From RUG12783 sp946409545 (GTDB lineage Bacteria > Bacillota_I > Bacilli_A > RF39 > UBA660), in assembly GCA_946409545.1 (NCBI GenBank), contig CAMJWT010000007.1, positions 1-64,000 on the forward strand: 64,000 bases of DNA. Reading direction: 5' to 3'. Below the pieces are notes generated by a model that was not told the origin of the DNA, did no database searches, and saw only the letters and a list, made by a program, of their open reading frames with translations. A program made the translations under genes and the position numbers. How positions within the stretch are numbered: the first letter of the stretch is position 1; the number at the start of each line of letters is the position of its first letter. Below, piece by piece: positions 33,690 to 43,523 of this stretch.

Positions 33690-36518
33690 ATGAAAAAAAC
33701 ACTAAATTTATTGGTAATGTCGATCTTAATATTTTTTATGAATATAATGATTGTTAAAGCATCAAAAGTTATATATGATTCTAAAAATGCTAATGGTATA
33801 TGTAATAGTGTAAAAAAAGAAACAATTAAAATAGGTGTTCATAGTTATTACAATAAAAATGATACTATTTTAAAACAAACAGAAAATACATGTAATAATA
33901 CTAAGTATTTTAACGATAATTTATCAAATAAAACAAAAGGACAAGATTATCCTTCTTGGACTTTATTTAATATGTCTAATTCATCTTTTAAACATAGTAT
34001 AGAAGGCATTGATGTAACTGATAATAATAAATATCGATATTTTTATATAAGTAATAGATATCAATTATATAAAGATAAAAAATTACTTCAAAGTAATACA
34101 CTAAAATCAGGAGATAAGATTTTTATTGATATTGATATAAAGAGTTCAAATGTTAAAAAAGATGATTATAATGACTTACGTTGTGTAATCGATTATGGTT
34201 TGGAAAAAGATGATGTAAGTTTAACCGCTCAAAATTCTATTACATATTATATTTATGATGCGAATAATAAAAAATATGGACCATATAAATTAGATAATTA
34301 TGAATTAATTAAAAGAATATATTATTCTAAAGATAAAACTGAATATTATTTAAATCAATATAGAATTGTATCAGATAATTTAATATCGAAAGTTCCAAAA
34401 GGTGTTAGTGTTAGTAAAATAAGAATATATCCGTACGAAAATTATCCTGTTCAAAATAGGTATCCAAATGGTCCATCATACGCAGGCTTATTTAAAATGT
34501 ATTCATTATCTATAACAGCTTATCAAGATAAATATAAAAGTGATAAAAAATATATTACCCTTAAAGATTCATCTAAATCAGCGACAGTTGTTCGCCAAAA
34601 TGTGACAAATAATATGGCTACAGTTGCTACTATCAAATGGGGAGTAAGTACTGATCGAAACTTATTATATTATTGTTCTTTATGTACAGGAGAACCAAGA
34701 CAATATAATAATGGAAAAGTATATTATGGCCTTGCTTATGTAAATCAAGTTGATGGTACAATTTCATCTTTCTTATCTCACACTGGAAAAAATAAAAATA
34801 GTGGCCTTGTAGAATATAAATTTGCTACTAAATATTTAAATACGGAAAAGACGTCTAAAGGAGAAACTTTTAGTAAAGGTAAAACAACATTATCTCCATT
34901 ACGGGTTTATGAACCAAGTGGTCGTGATACTTCAAATGATAAAAGGAAAAATGAAGTATCAACCCATAATTATATTCCAAATAAATTATCTAGTTATTTT
35001 GTTGGAGTTGATTGTAGTTCTTCAACATTTTCTGCGATTGGCAAAGAATTACCATATGTTGATAGTTTAGCTGGTTCATCTAGATATTTATCTAATCCCC
35101 AAGTTAGATTATTAGGTAATATGAATATTGATTATGCTAAAATAGAAGAAAATTTGAGAAAGAATGGTACTATTTCTAAAAATACAAATATTGGAACATC
35201 TACTTTAAGAAATGCCTATACATCTTATATTAAAAAGACTTATAGCAAAGAACAAATCTTTAATGGTTATGGATTATTAAGACCAGGAGATGCGCTTATA
35301 ACAGATGGTCATGTAAGAATGGTAACAGGTTATTCATATGTTGAATGTGTTGATAAAAGATTTAAGACAAATAATTATCAAACAGATTTTTGTAAAAAGA
35401 ATGGTTCAACGATAGATGGTTCTAAAAGTTATGTAATCATTTCTGAAACTCGTGGTAGACATATTAATATGGCTGAAAATGACTTCGAAGTTAAAACGCA
35501 CATTAATCAAAAAGATGCTCGTTGGACAATGACTCCTGATAAAACATTTACCGATGTAACAAATATTGATGACTTGTATACAAAAGGTAACAAAAAAGAA
35601 GTTAATTTCCGATTAAATAAAAAATATATGTTTAATAGTTTATATCTTAGTGATATAAAATTATCTAATGATTCTAAAATAGAACTTGATCCTGATAATC
35701 AAATGTATTTACCATATCGATATAAATCATTAGATAGAGTAACAAATGAAAAAACGATTGAAAAACCAAAAGTTAACTTTGTTTTTGAAAAAAAGAATAG
35801 TAGTGATAATTTATATAATTATTTAAAGAAAGATTATAAATTAAGAGGAACTATTATAACTAATTACATGATTGAAAAGATTAAAATTCAAATTAATAAT
35901 TCTAAATATTATATTGCACCAAATCAAACTAATTTTTATTCTCTTTATTATAATCTTAATGATACTAAGATATTAAACGCTTTAAAGAATTTAAATTATA
36001 ATAATGATAATACAATTAAGATTAGTGTTTATATGGGACCTAATATTAGTGATGTTAAGAAAACCCTTAATCTTGATAGTGAAGGCTTTATGACGGTTGT
36101 TACAATAAAAAAACCAAGTGAAGTATCAACAACTAAATTAAGTGATATTTTAAAGAAAAATGGTTATAATGTATCAAATGGTTATGTATATAATTTTAAA
36201 GTTGGTGATACTATTACTGATATTAAGAAAAAGTTAGGTAATGATATTACAATTACAGCGAATACATCAACTATTTCAACAGGAACAATTTTAAAGAAAG
36301 ATAATGAAAGTTATACTGCCGTAATTAAAGGAGATTTAAGTGGTGATGGTAAGATAAATTCTTCTGACTTACTATTTATGAAATTATATTTAATTGGCAA
36401 AAAGCAGTTAACAGGGGCTTATAAACAAGCTGGAATAATTAGTAGTACTAATGATATAAAATCACTTGATTTATTAAGACTTCGTCAATACTTGTTAGGA
36501 AAGTATAAAATAAGTTAA
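33690..36518 (+). CDS. Secreted NlpC/P60-like cysteine hydrolase with C-terminal dockerin
   Basis: 942 residues. Signal peptide at the N-terminus (hydrophobic I-L-I-F-F-M-N-I-M-I-V-K-A), a long beta-rich region, then a probable papain-like/NlpC-type site: Cys442 in V-G-V-D-C-S-S-S-T-F and His541 in D-G-H-V-R-M-V-T-G-Y. The last 60 residues (about 881-942) are a type I dockerin: G-D-L-S-G-D-G-K-I-N-S-S-D-L-L then S-T-N-D-I-K-S-L-D-L-L-R-L-R-Q-Y-L. A small domain just before it (L-S-D-I-L-K-K-N-G-Y) is shared with the peptidase at 37324. ATG 33690 follows AAGGTGAG; GTG 33681 overlaps that site. Likely acts on wall peptides or proteins. Confidence 0.7.
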   Translation: MKKTLNLLVMSILIFFMNIMIVKASKVIYDSKNANGICNSVKKETIKIGVHSYYNKNDTILKQTENTCNNTKYFNDNLSNKTKGQDYPSWTLFNMSNSSFKHSIEGIDVTDNNKYRYFYISNRYQLYKDKKLLQSNTLKSGDKIFIDIDIKSSNVKKDDYNDLRCVIDYGLEKDDVSLTAQNSITYYIYDANNKKYGPYKLDNYELIKRIYYSKDKTEYYLNQYRIVSDNLISKVPKGVSVSKIRIYPYENYPVQNRYPNGPSYAGLFKMYSLSITAYQDKYKSDKKYITLKDSSKSATVVRQNVTNNMATVATIKWGVSTDRNLLYYCSLCTGEPRQYNNGKVYYGLAYVNQVDGTISSFLSHTGKNKNSGLVEYKFATKYLNTEKTSKGETFSKGKTTLSPLRVYEPSGRDTSNDKRKNEVSTHNYIPNKLSSYFVGVDCSSSTFSAIGKELPYVDSLAGSSRYLSNPQVRLLGNMNIDYAKIEENLRKNGTISKNTNIGTSTLRNAYTSYIKKTYSKEQIFNGYGLLRPGDALITDGHVRMVTGYSYVECVDKRFKTNNYQTDFCKKNGSTIDGSKSYVIISETRGRHINMAENDFEVKTHINQKDARWTMTPDKTFTDVTNIDDLYTKGNKKEVNFRLNKKYMFNSLYLSDIKLSNDSKIELDPDNQMYLPYRYKSLDRVTNEKTIEKPKVNFVFEKKNSSDNLYNYLKKDYKLRGTIITNYMIEKIKIQINNSKYYIAPNQTNFYSLYYNLNDTKILNALKNLNYNNDNTIKISVYMGPNISDVKKTLNLDSEGFMTVVTIKKPSEVSTTKLSDILKKNGYNVSNGYVYNFKVGDTITDIKKKLGNDITITANTSTISTGTILKKDNESYTAVIKGDLSGDGKINSSDLLFMKLYLIGKKQLTGAYKQAGIISSTNDIKSLDLLRLRQYLLGKYKIS

Positions 36519-36530
36519 AGGAGAGATAAA

Positions 36531-37166
36531 ATGAAAAAGTATTATGTATTATTAATAATCTTCTTATTACCAGTAATTGTTTTGGCATCCCCTAATGCAA
36601 CTATTAAAACATCTAAAGACAATATTAAAAAAGGAGAAACGGTTACAGTAACTGTAACATTAACAGATACAGCAGCATGGAATATTAATATTGTTGGTAG
36701 TGGAGCTTCTAGTTGTTCTAAAAGAGAAGCTGATGTAACAAGTGATGCCAGTAATACAACTAAAAAAATATCTTTATCTTGTAAAGCAACAAGTGAAGGA
36801 ACAATAAATATTAAAGTAACCGGTGATATTACTAGTGAATCAGCAGAAACAAAAGAGATATCTTTGAAAAAAGATGTTGTTGTTAAAGGAACCAGTGGAA
36901 CTGATACTCCAAAGCCTCCTGTTGATGATAAACAAGATCCGCCAAAGGAAGATGATCAAACTTCACCAAAGGAAGATGATCCAACACCTCCCAAAGATGA
37001 TGATTTACCAAAAGATGTAATTGTTGATCCTTCAGGTGACAAAGAAGATAATAATACAATTGTATTCATATTATTAGGAATTATAATTGTATTAATGATT
37101 ATAATAGTAATTATGATTATTAACAAAAAGAAAAATAATAATATTAATTATAATAACTATTATTAA
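36531..37166 (+). CDS. Membrane-anchored cohesin-like protein
   Basis: 211 residues: signal peptide ending V-L-A-S, one beta-sandwich domain (about 20-120) with T-V-T-V-T-L-T-D-T-A-A-W-N-I-N, resembling cohesins, which bind dockerins. A Pro/Asp-rich spacer and a single C-terminal membrane helix with a basic tail follow. It starts 13 bases after a dockerin-bearing enzyme, with GGAGAG as binding site. Inferred role: docking that enzyme on the cell surface. The cohesin call is based on pattern and context; another Ig-like domain is possible. Confidence 0.6.
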   Translation: MKKYYVLLIIFLLPVIVLASPNATIKTSKDNIKKGETVTVTVTLTDTAAWNINIVGSGASSCSKREADVTSDASNTTKKISLSCKATSEGTINIKVTGDITSESAETKEISLKKDVVVKGTSGTDTPKPPVDDKQDPPKEDDQTSPKEDDPTPPKDDDLPKDVIVDPSGDKEDNNTIVFILLGIIIVLMIIIVIMIINKKKNNNINYNNYY

Positions 37167-37190
37167 AAAGACTAGAAAACCTAGTCTTTT
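37166..37190 (+). terminator. Intrinsic terminator
   Basis: AAAAGACTAG-aaaac-CTAGTCTTTT; ends the 32929-37166 unit. Confidence 0.8.
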
Positions 37191-37206
37191 TACTTTGATT
37201 ATAAGT

Positions 37207-37253
37207 GTAAATGTATTTGTAAACAAATCGTAAATGACTGTAAATAAGTAAAA
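37207..37253 (+). repeat. Direct repeats GTAAA[T/C/A] upstream of peptidase gene
   Basis: Five copies of GTAAA begin at 37207, 37219, 37230, 37240 and 37248, spaced 12, 11, 10 and 8 bases, roughly one helical turn. They lie about 80-120 bases before the peptidase start and just upstream of the probable promoter (TATACT at about 37296). This is the one place in the window that looks like a multi-site operator for a DNA-binding regulator. Confidence 0.5.
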
Positions 37254-37323
37254 GTCTTTTGACTCGTTTTATAGAAATAAATTACCTATTTAGTGTATAC
37301 TTATACTAGAGTAGAGGTAGTAT

Positions 37324-40161
37324 ATGAAAAAGAACATATCAAGATTTATTATGTTTATTTTAGTAATTATTATAATTCCTTTTCATATTGAAGACTGTTA
37401 TGGATATACAGATACTGATTTACCTTATGAAGATAATAAGAACTTTGTTTTATCAATTGATGATTATAATAGTGAAGATGTAAATAAACTATATAATCCT
37501 GATAATACAAGTGTTCCAAGTAGTTTTAGTTTAAAAAACAAATTGAGTAGTCAATATAATATTAATCTTTCTGCTGAAAACCAATTAGTTTTAAATTTAT
37601 GTGAAGCTTTTGCATCACTAAAATCTATTGAGACTAATTATGCTTTAAAGACAGGAAGATTAATTAATTTATCTGAAAGATATATTGATTATATGTTATC
37701 TAAATATATGTATGGTCAATCTCGTATTATGGGTATATTACCTAATATCTTTAATGCTAATTCATCAAATAATAATGAAAGTTATTCAAGTGGTGATGGT
37801 GTAGCAATCGATCAAGTATATACTTTCCTTGAAACTTTTGGTGGAGCTACGGAGTATGATATTCCATTAAAGAATTATACAGATTCCGAATATAATAATT
37901 TTATAAATATCGAGCCTGTTCTTAAACTTAATAGTTCGATTGCTTTTCCAAATATTGATAAAAATAATTTAACTAATGAAACGACAAGAAATAAATGGCT
38001 TAAGATAATTAAGATTCATTTAATGAAATATGGTTCTTTAAGAACTGCTATTGGAAGTCCTAATGGAGCTAATACTTATAATGAAGCTACAGCAGCTTAT
38101 TATTATAAGAGTGGTTTAACAGGTATGGGTGGCGGACATGCAGTTAGTATTGTCGGTTGGGATGATAATTATTCTAAAAATAATTTCTTAGTAAAACCAG
38201 AACATGATGGTGCTTTTATTGTTTTAAACTCATGGGGAAACTCTTGGGGTGATGATGGATATTTCTATATTTCTTATGATAGTTATGGATATTTAGAACA
38301 ATTAATTGGTGCAATTGATGTATCATTAGCTAGAGATTATAAGACTTACACATATGCCCAAAAGATGTTTGTAACAACAGGTATATTACATTCAACAACA
38401 TCATCAAGATTATTTAAAAGTTATGGATTAAAGTTTACTAAAGGTAATGATACTGAATATCTAAGTCATATTACAGCTCTATTAGGTACATATTATGATC
38501 ATGATTCAACTGATAAAATTCGTTATTATATAAATCCTATTGATGATAGTTTTGATAAAGATAAAATGATTTATTTAGGAAGAGTGTCATCAATTATTGG
38601 TGGTTTTAAAACAAATGTGACTTTAAATGAACCAATTGCTTTGACTGGTAATAGTTTTGCTGTTGTCTTTGAATTTGAATGTGAAAATCGTAAATGTGGT
38701 TTCTCTGATAGTAAAGATAGTAATAATGAAACGATTAGTGGTAATATGTATAACTCAAATGGTTTTACTAATGAGGAATGGAATAAAATTGATTATGAAT
38801 TTCCAGTATTTGTTTTAACAGCAAAGAAAGATATATCAAATGTTAGTGTAACAAAATTACCTAATAAAACAGCATTTAATAAAGGTGAAAAACTTGATTT
38901 AACAGGTGGAACATTAAAAGTAAAATATGGAGACGATCCTGAAACAACTGTATCTATGGCCTCTAATTTAGTTAGAGTTATTGGATATAATCAAACCAAA
39001 GCAGGGAATCAAAGTATTACTATTACTTATGATGGAGCAGTTGCAAACTTTAATGTATATATAAATGATATTAGTAGTATCGAAGTTGATAAACTACCAA
39101 ATAAAGTTGTTTATAGTAGTGGCGATGCTGTTGATTTAACAGGTGGCCAAATAAAAGTTATATTTGAAGGTGGTGGAACTAAAATTGTTCCAATGACTTC
39201 GGTTGATGTTGATATTGTTTCCATTGCGCAAGTAAATAATAATACTCAAAAAATAACTATATCATATGATGGGAAAACAACGTCATTTAATGTTTTGGTA
39301 AAGCAAGTTGCATCATGGCAAAAAGTAGTATTTCCAACAAAAAAAGAATATAACCAGGGAGAAGCTTTAGATTTAACTGGTGGTGTAATAACCGTTCTTT
39401 ATAATGATGGTACTACTCAAAATATACCAATGACTTCAAGTGATGTTAAAGTAACTGGTTATAATCCAAATAAGTTGGGTACGCAAACAATTACGGTATC
39501 TTATGGTGGTAAATCAGCAACTTATACAGTTACTGTTAAAGAATTAAAATTTGTTGTTAGTTTCAATTCTAATGGTGGTAGTAGTGTTCAATCACAAACG
39601 ATTGTTAATAATGGTAAAGTTACTAAACCTAATAATCCAACAAGAGTTGGATATACCTTTAAAGAATGGCAATTAAATAACAAGAAATATGATTTTAATA
39701 CACCAGTAACAAGTAATATTACTTTAGTTGCCTTATGGATTAAAAATGAAACCCAGACAACAACTACTTTAAAAGAAATATTAATAAAAAACGGTTATGA
39801 TGTAATTGATAATTACGTTTATAATTTCACTTTAGGTGATACGATTGTAAATATTAACAATAAATTAGGAAAAGATATAACTTTTGATACGAAGACAACA
39901 ATTATATCAACAGGAACAATAATTAAAAGAGGTAATGAAAGTTATACTGTTGTAATAAAAGGGGATTTAAGTGGTGATGGTAAGATTAATTCTTCTGATC
40001 TACTTCAAATGAGAAATTATTTGTTAGAAGTAAATAGTCTATCAGGAGCATATAAAAAAGCTGGTATGATTGATAGTTCTAATGATATTAAATCTCTTGA
40101 TTTATTAAGATTAAGACAATATTTATTAGGTGACTATAAATTAAGTCAAAAAGGAGTTTAA
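37324..40161 (+). CDS. Secreted papain-family (C1A) protease with lectin-like, Ig-like, InlB-like and dockerin domains
   Basis: 945 residues. Signal peptide; papain domain with Gln87, Cys93 (in L-C-E-A-F-A-S), His272 (G-G-H-A-V-S-I-V-G-W) and Asn302 (L-N-S-W-G-N-S-W-G). A lectin-like beta domain follows (about 340-500), three Ig-like group 3 repeats (each with D-L-T-G-G), one InlB-type repeat (F-N-S-N-G-G-S...G-Y-T-F-K-E-W), the same K-N-G-Y small domain as in the 33690 protein, and a dockerin at the end. GAGGTAG precedes the ATG. The next gene, a cohesin-like anchor, begins two bases after its stop. Confidence 0.82.
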   Translation: MKKNISRFIMFILVIIIIPFHIEDCYGYTDTDLPYEDNKNFVLSIDDYNSEDVNKLYNPDNTSVPSSFSLKNKLSSQYNINLSAENQLVLNLCEAFASLKSIETNYALKTGRLINLSERYIDYMLSKYMYGQSRIMGILPNIFNANSSNNNESYSSGDGVAIDQVYTFLETFGGATEYDIPLKNYTDSEYNNFINIEPVLKLNSSIAFPNIDKNNLTNETTRNKWLKIIKIHLMKYGSLRTAIGSPNGANTYNEATAAYYYKSGLTGMGGGHAVSIVGWDDNYSKNNFLVKPEHDGAFIVLNSWGNSWGDDGYFYISYDSYGYLEQLIGAIDVSLARDYKTYTYAQKMFVTTGILHSTTSSRLFKSYGLKFTKGNDTEYLSHITALLGTYYDHDSTDKIRYYINPIDDSFDKDKMIYLGRVSSIIGGFKTNVTLNEPIALTGNSFAVVFEFECENRKCGFSDSKDSNNETISGNMYNSNGFTNEEWNKIDYEFPVFVLTAKKDISNVSVTKLPNKTAFNKGEKLDLTGGTLKVKYGDDPETTVSMASNLVRVIGYNQTKAGNQSITITYDGAVANFNVYINDISSIEVDKLPNKVVYSSGDAVDLTGGQIKVIFEGGGTKIVPMTSVDVDIVSIAQVNNNTQKITISYDGKTTSFNVLVKQVASWQKVVFPTKKEYNQGEALDLTGGVITVLYNDGTTQNIPMTSSDVKVTGYNPNKLGTQTITVSYGGKSATYTVTVKELKFVVSFNSNGGSSVQSQTIVNNGKVTKPNNPTRVGYTFKEWQLNNKKYDFNTPVTSNITLVALWIKNETQTTTTLKEILIKNGYDVIDNYVYNFTLGDTIVNINNKLGKDITFDTKTTIISTGTIIKRGNESYTVVIKGDLSGDGKINSSDLLQMRNYLLEVNSLSGAYKKAGMIDSSNDIKSLDLLRLRQYLLGDYKLSQKGV

Positions 40162-40162
40162 G

Positions 40163-41515
40163 ATGAAGAAAAAATTATATTTAATAATTGCAATGATATT
40201 ATTTTTACCACAAGTTGTTTTAGCAGCCCCTAATGCAACAATTAGTACTGATAAAAGTTCTATTGAGAAAGGTAAATCAGTTAATGTAACAGTAACATTA
40301 ACGGATACAGCTGCATGGAATGTTAAAATAACAGGCACTGGAGCTGCTAGTTGTTCTAAAAAAGAAGCTGATGTTACTTCTAATGGTAAAAGTACAACAA
40401 AGAAATTCTCTTTATCTTGTAAAGCAACAAGTGAAGGAACAATTACTTTTAAAGTAACCGGTGATATTACTAGTGGTTCTGGTGGTACCAAAGATGTTAA
40501 CTTAACAAAAACCGTTACAGTTACTAAACCAAAATCTAGTGTTAATACATTATCTAGTTTAAAAGTAAATGGAACAACCGTACCAGGCTTTTCAAGTTCT
40601 AAAACATCTTATACTTTAAAAGAAAATTCAGGTAAAAGTATATCTATTAGTGCAACAGCAGAAGATTCAAAAGCTAGTATATCAGGAACAGGAACAAAAA
40701 CTCTTCATTATGGGAAAAACACTTTTAATGTTACAGTAACAGCAGAAAATGGTTCTAAAAAAACATATACAATTATTGTTAATAAACCAGATCCAAGAAG
40801 TAGTAATAATTATTTAAAATCATTAACGATTGATATTGGTACATTTGATTTTAATAAAAGTACATTAAGTTATTTAGTAAAATTAGATCATAATGTTAAT
40901 GAAATAAATATAAGTGCTATTGCAGAAGATTCTCGTGCTAGTGTATCTGGTATTGGTAAAAAAACATTAAATGATTATGTTAATGAATTTAAAATTGTCG
41001 TTAAAGCTGAAAATGAATCTACAAAAACATATGTATTAAAAATTGCTAGACAAGATGAAGATGGTAATTATGGAAAATTAAGTACAGATAATACTGTTAA
41101 ATCTATAAATGTAGCTAATTATGATATTAAATTTAGTAGTGATACTAAAAAATATAATGTTTTAGTTGATGAAGATGTTAATGAAGTAGAATTTGATATA
41201 AAAACAAATGATAGTAAAGCTTTAGTTTCTATTGAAAATAATACTGATTTAAAACCAGGATTAAATGTTGTAAAAGTAATTATTACAGCTGAAAATGGTG
41301 ATGCTAACGAATATTTATTTAATGTTTATAAAATTGGTGAAGAAGAAAAGAAAGAAGAAATTCCTTTAGTTAAAGATCCAATTCTTGAACCAAAAGAAGA
41401 TGAAGTTAAAAAAGAAAATAACACCATTTGGATTGTTATTTCGGTACTTGAATTATTAGCAATAGTATCATTAATCGTTATAATATTAAACGGTAAAAAG
41501 AAAAATAAAAGATAG
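40163..41515 (+). CDS. Membrane-anchored cohesin-like protein with three cadherin-like domains
   Basis: 450 residues. The first 115 residues (signal peptide plus cohesin-like domain with T-V-T-L-T-D-T-A-A-W-N-V-K) are a close paralogue of the 36531 protein. Three cadherin-like beta-sandwich repeats follow (S-S-L-K-V-N-G; N-Y-L-K-S-L-T-I; K-S-I-N-V-A-N-Y, each ending T-A-E-N-G-like), then a C-terminal helix and basic tail. Inferred role: a longer surface anchor for the dockerin protease. AAGGAG precedes the ATG and overlaps the end of the protease gene. Confidence 0.68.
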   Translation: MKKKLYLIIAMILFLPQVVLAAPNATISTDKSSIEKGKSVNVTVTLTDTAAWNVKITGTGAASCSKKEADVTSNGKSTTKKFSLSCKATSEGTITFKVTGDITSGSGGTKDVNLTKTVTVTKPKSSVNTLSSLKVNGTTVPGFSSSKTSYTLKENSGKSISISATAEDSKASISGTGTKTLHYGKNTFNVTVTAENGSKKTYTIIVNKPDPRSSNNYLKSLTIDIGTFDFNKSTLSYLVKLDHNVNEINISAIAEDSRASVSGIGKKTLNDYVNEFKIVVKAENESTKTYVLKIARQDEDGNYGKLSTDNTVKSINVANYDIKFSSDTKKYNVLVDEDVNEVEFDIKTNDSKALVSIENNTDLKPGLNVVKVIITAENGDANEYLFNVYKIGEEEKKEEIPLVKDPILEPKEDEVKKENNTIWIVISVLELLAIVSLIVIILNGKKKNKR

Positions 41516-41538
41516 ACTAGAGTGATCTAGTCTTTTTT
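41515..41538 (+). terminator. Intrinsic terminator
   Basis: GACTAGA-GTGA-TCTAGTC with T6; loop GTGA is again GNRA. The stop codon of the anchor gene (TAG) abuts the stem. Confidence 0.82.
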
Positions 41539-41607
41539 ATGAAAAAGTTAAGTAATATTTTAAAGTTAATAATAATTTGATACAATGATATTGAAAAAGG
41601 AGATTAT

Positions 41608-41967
41608 ATGAAAAGAGAAGACGCTGTTTTAGTTAGTGAACAAGAGGCTATGGAGTTAAATACAATTGATGATGTAATAAGGTATTTAATGAAATGTAAT
41701 AGTTTAGGTTTAAATATCTATTGTTTACATAATGGAGAAAGATTATATGCTTGTGATGGATATACTTATGATGAATATTATCTTTTAGCAATGGGAATAA
41801 AGCCAAAAGATCAAGCTCATCTTGAAGCCATAGTATATGGGGAAGATAGATTACTTGAAGATAAAATTGTACTATCAAATTTAGTTACTCCCATTTATGC
41901 TCATTTAAAAGAGATGTATAAGCCAATTCGTGATCAACTTCGAGAAGGAAAACAAAAAGCTAAATAA
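41608..41967 (+). CDS. Hypothetical protein, 119 residues
   Basis: Not recognised. Soluble, mixed alpha/beta, no signal peptide; contains H-N-G-E-R-L-Y-A-C-D-G-Y-T-Y-D-E. AAAGGAG precedes the ATG. Single-gene unit before purF. Confidence 0.5.
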   Translation: MKREDAVLVSEQEAMELNTIDDVIRYLMKCNSLGLNIYCLHNGERLYACDGYTYDEYYLLAMGIKPKDQAHLEAIVYGEDRLLEDKIVLSNLVTPIYAHLKEMYKPIRDQLREGKQKAK

Positions 41968-42008
41968 AATTAGTTTTTTGTTTTTTTTTGAAATAAGTAT
42001 GAAATTTG

Positions 42009-42037
42009 TTGAAAATCATGATTATATAAATTATACT
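42009..42037 (+). promoter_or_regulatory. Promoter of purF, TTGAAA-17-TATACT
   Basis: TTGAAA at 42009-42014, 17 bases, TATACT at 42032-42037, about 30 bases before the start codon. No riboswitch is visible. Confidence 0.65.
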
Positions 42038-42067
42038 TATTTTATTATTTAAAAAATAGGATGATGT

Positions 42068-43459
42068 ATGAAAAATAGTGATATAAAAGAAGCATGTGGG
42101 GTATTTGGAATATATGATTTAGATGGAAAGAATGTAAGTAATATTATTTATTATGGATTACTTGCTCTTCAACATCGTGGTCAAGAAAGTTGTGGTATCG
42201 CTGTTAGTAATACCAACATAAATGAAAAAAATATTGTGTGTTATAAAGATATGGGATTAGTAAGCCAAGTCTTTAATAAAGATATTATTAAGTCCTTAGA
42301 AGGTAATTTAGGTATAGGACATGTTAGATATTCAACAACAGGGGAAAGTATTAAAGAAAATGCCCAACCCTTAGCACTTAATTATATTAAAGGAACATTA
42401 GCTGTAGCTCATAATGGTAATTTAGTTAATACTAATGAATTAAGAGAAAGATTACAAAAAAATGGGGCTATTTTTCATACTACTATTGACTCTGAAGTCA
42501 TTGCTTATTTTATTGCTAGAGAAAGAGTTAGATCAAAAAGTATTGAAGAAGCAATTTCTAAGACGATGAAAATAATAAAAGGAGCTTATTCTTTAGTAAT
42601 AGCATCTCCTAAAAAACTTATTGGTGTAAGAGATCCTCATGGCTTTAAGCCATTAGCAATTGGTAAATTAGATAATTCTTATATTTTATCCAGTGAAACA
42701 TGTGCTTTTGATACTATTGGAGCAACATATGTTCGTGATGTTGAACCAGGAGAAATCGTAACCATAACAAAGGATGGTATTTCATCAGTAAAAGATAATG
42801 TTATTACTGAATCTAAAAGAGGAAGATGTATTTTTGAATATATATACTTTTCTCGTGAAGATAGTTATATTGATAATGTTAGTGTATATAATGCAAGGTT
42901 TAAAGCTGGTGAATTCTTAGCAAAAGATTCTTATGTAGATGCTGATTTGGTAGTAGGTGTACCTAATTCAGGTAATACAGGAGCTAAAGGTTTTGCTAAA
43001 AAAGCTAAAATACCATATGCTGATGCTTTTGTAAAAAATAGTTATATTGGTAGAACTTTTATAAAACCTGAACAAAGTGAAAGAACAATCGCGGTTAAAA
43101 TAAAGTTGAATGTCTTAAAAGAAGTTGTTAAAGATAAAAGAATTGTTTTAATAGATGATTCGATTGTTCGTGGTACAACAAGTAGAGAAATAATTAATTT
43201 ATTAAGAGAAGCAGGAGCTAAAGAAATACATATGCGAATTAGTTCACCACCATTTATATGTCCATGTTTCTTTGGAATAGATGTTCCTAAAAAAGAAGAA
43301 TTAATTACGTATAATCATACAAAAGAAGAAATATGTAAGATAATAGGAGCTGATAGCCTTGAATATTTAAGAGTAGAAAGACTACCAGAACTTGTTAATA
43401 AACTTAAAATATGTCGTGGATGTTTTACAGGTAAATATCCGGTAAAAACAAAAATGTAG
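42068..43459 (+). CDS. purF: Amidophosphoribosyltransferase
   Basis: First step of purine synthesis: transfers the amide of glutamine to PRPP. 463 residues. The N-terminal nucleophile Cys10 in A-C-G-V-F-G follows a nine-residue propeptide, as in Bacillus-type enzymes that are cleaved before this Cys. The C-terminal PRPP motif is V-L-I-D-D-S-I-V-R-G-T-T. Cysteines in R-C-I-F-E, C-P-C-F-F-G and C-R-G-C-F-T-G-K fit the 4Fe-4S cluster of the B. subtilis type. Confidence 0.94.
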   Translation: MKNSDIKEACGVFGIYDLDGKNVSNIIYYGLLALQHRGQESCGIAVSNTNINEKNIVCYKDMGLVSQVFNKDIIKSLEGNLGIGHVRYSTTGESIKENAQPLALNYIKGTLAVAHNGNLVNTNELRERLQKNGAIFHTTIDSEVIAYFIARERVRSKSIEEAISKTMKIIKGAYSLVIASPKKLIGVRDPHGFKPLAIGKLDNSYILSSETCAFDTIGATYVRDVEPGEIVTITKDGISSVKDNVITESKRGRCIFEYIYFSREDSYIDNVSVYNARFKAGEFLAKDSYVDADLVVGVPNSGNTGAKGFAKKAKIPYADAFVKNSYIGRTFIKPEQSERTIAVKIKLNVLKEVVKDKRIVLIDDSIVRGTTSREIINLLREAGAKEIHMRISSPPFICPCFFGIDVPKKEELITYNHTKEEICKIIGADSLEYLRVERLPELVNKLKICRGCFTGKYPVKTKM

Positions 43460-43523
43460 ATTTTATAATAATTGATTGACTACTCTTTTTAATATATAAT
43501 TGAGTTGTAAGATAGAGGAATAA

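Noticed and set aside
42068..43459. A pur operon
   Set aside because: purC, guaBA and purF are separated by unrelated genes and each has its own promoter.
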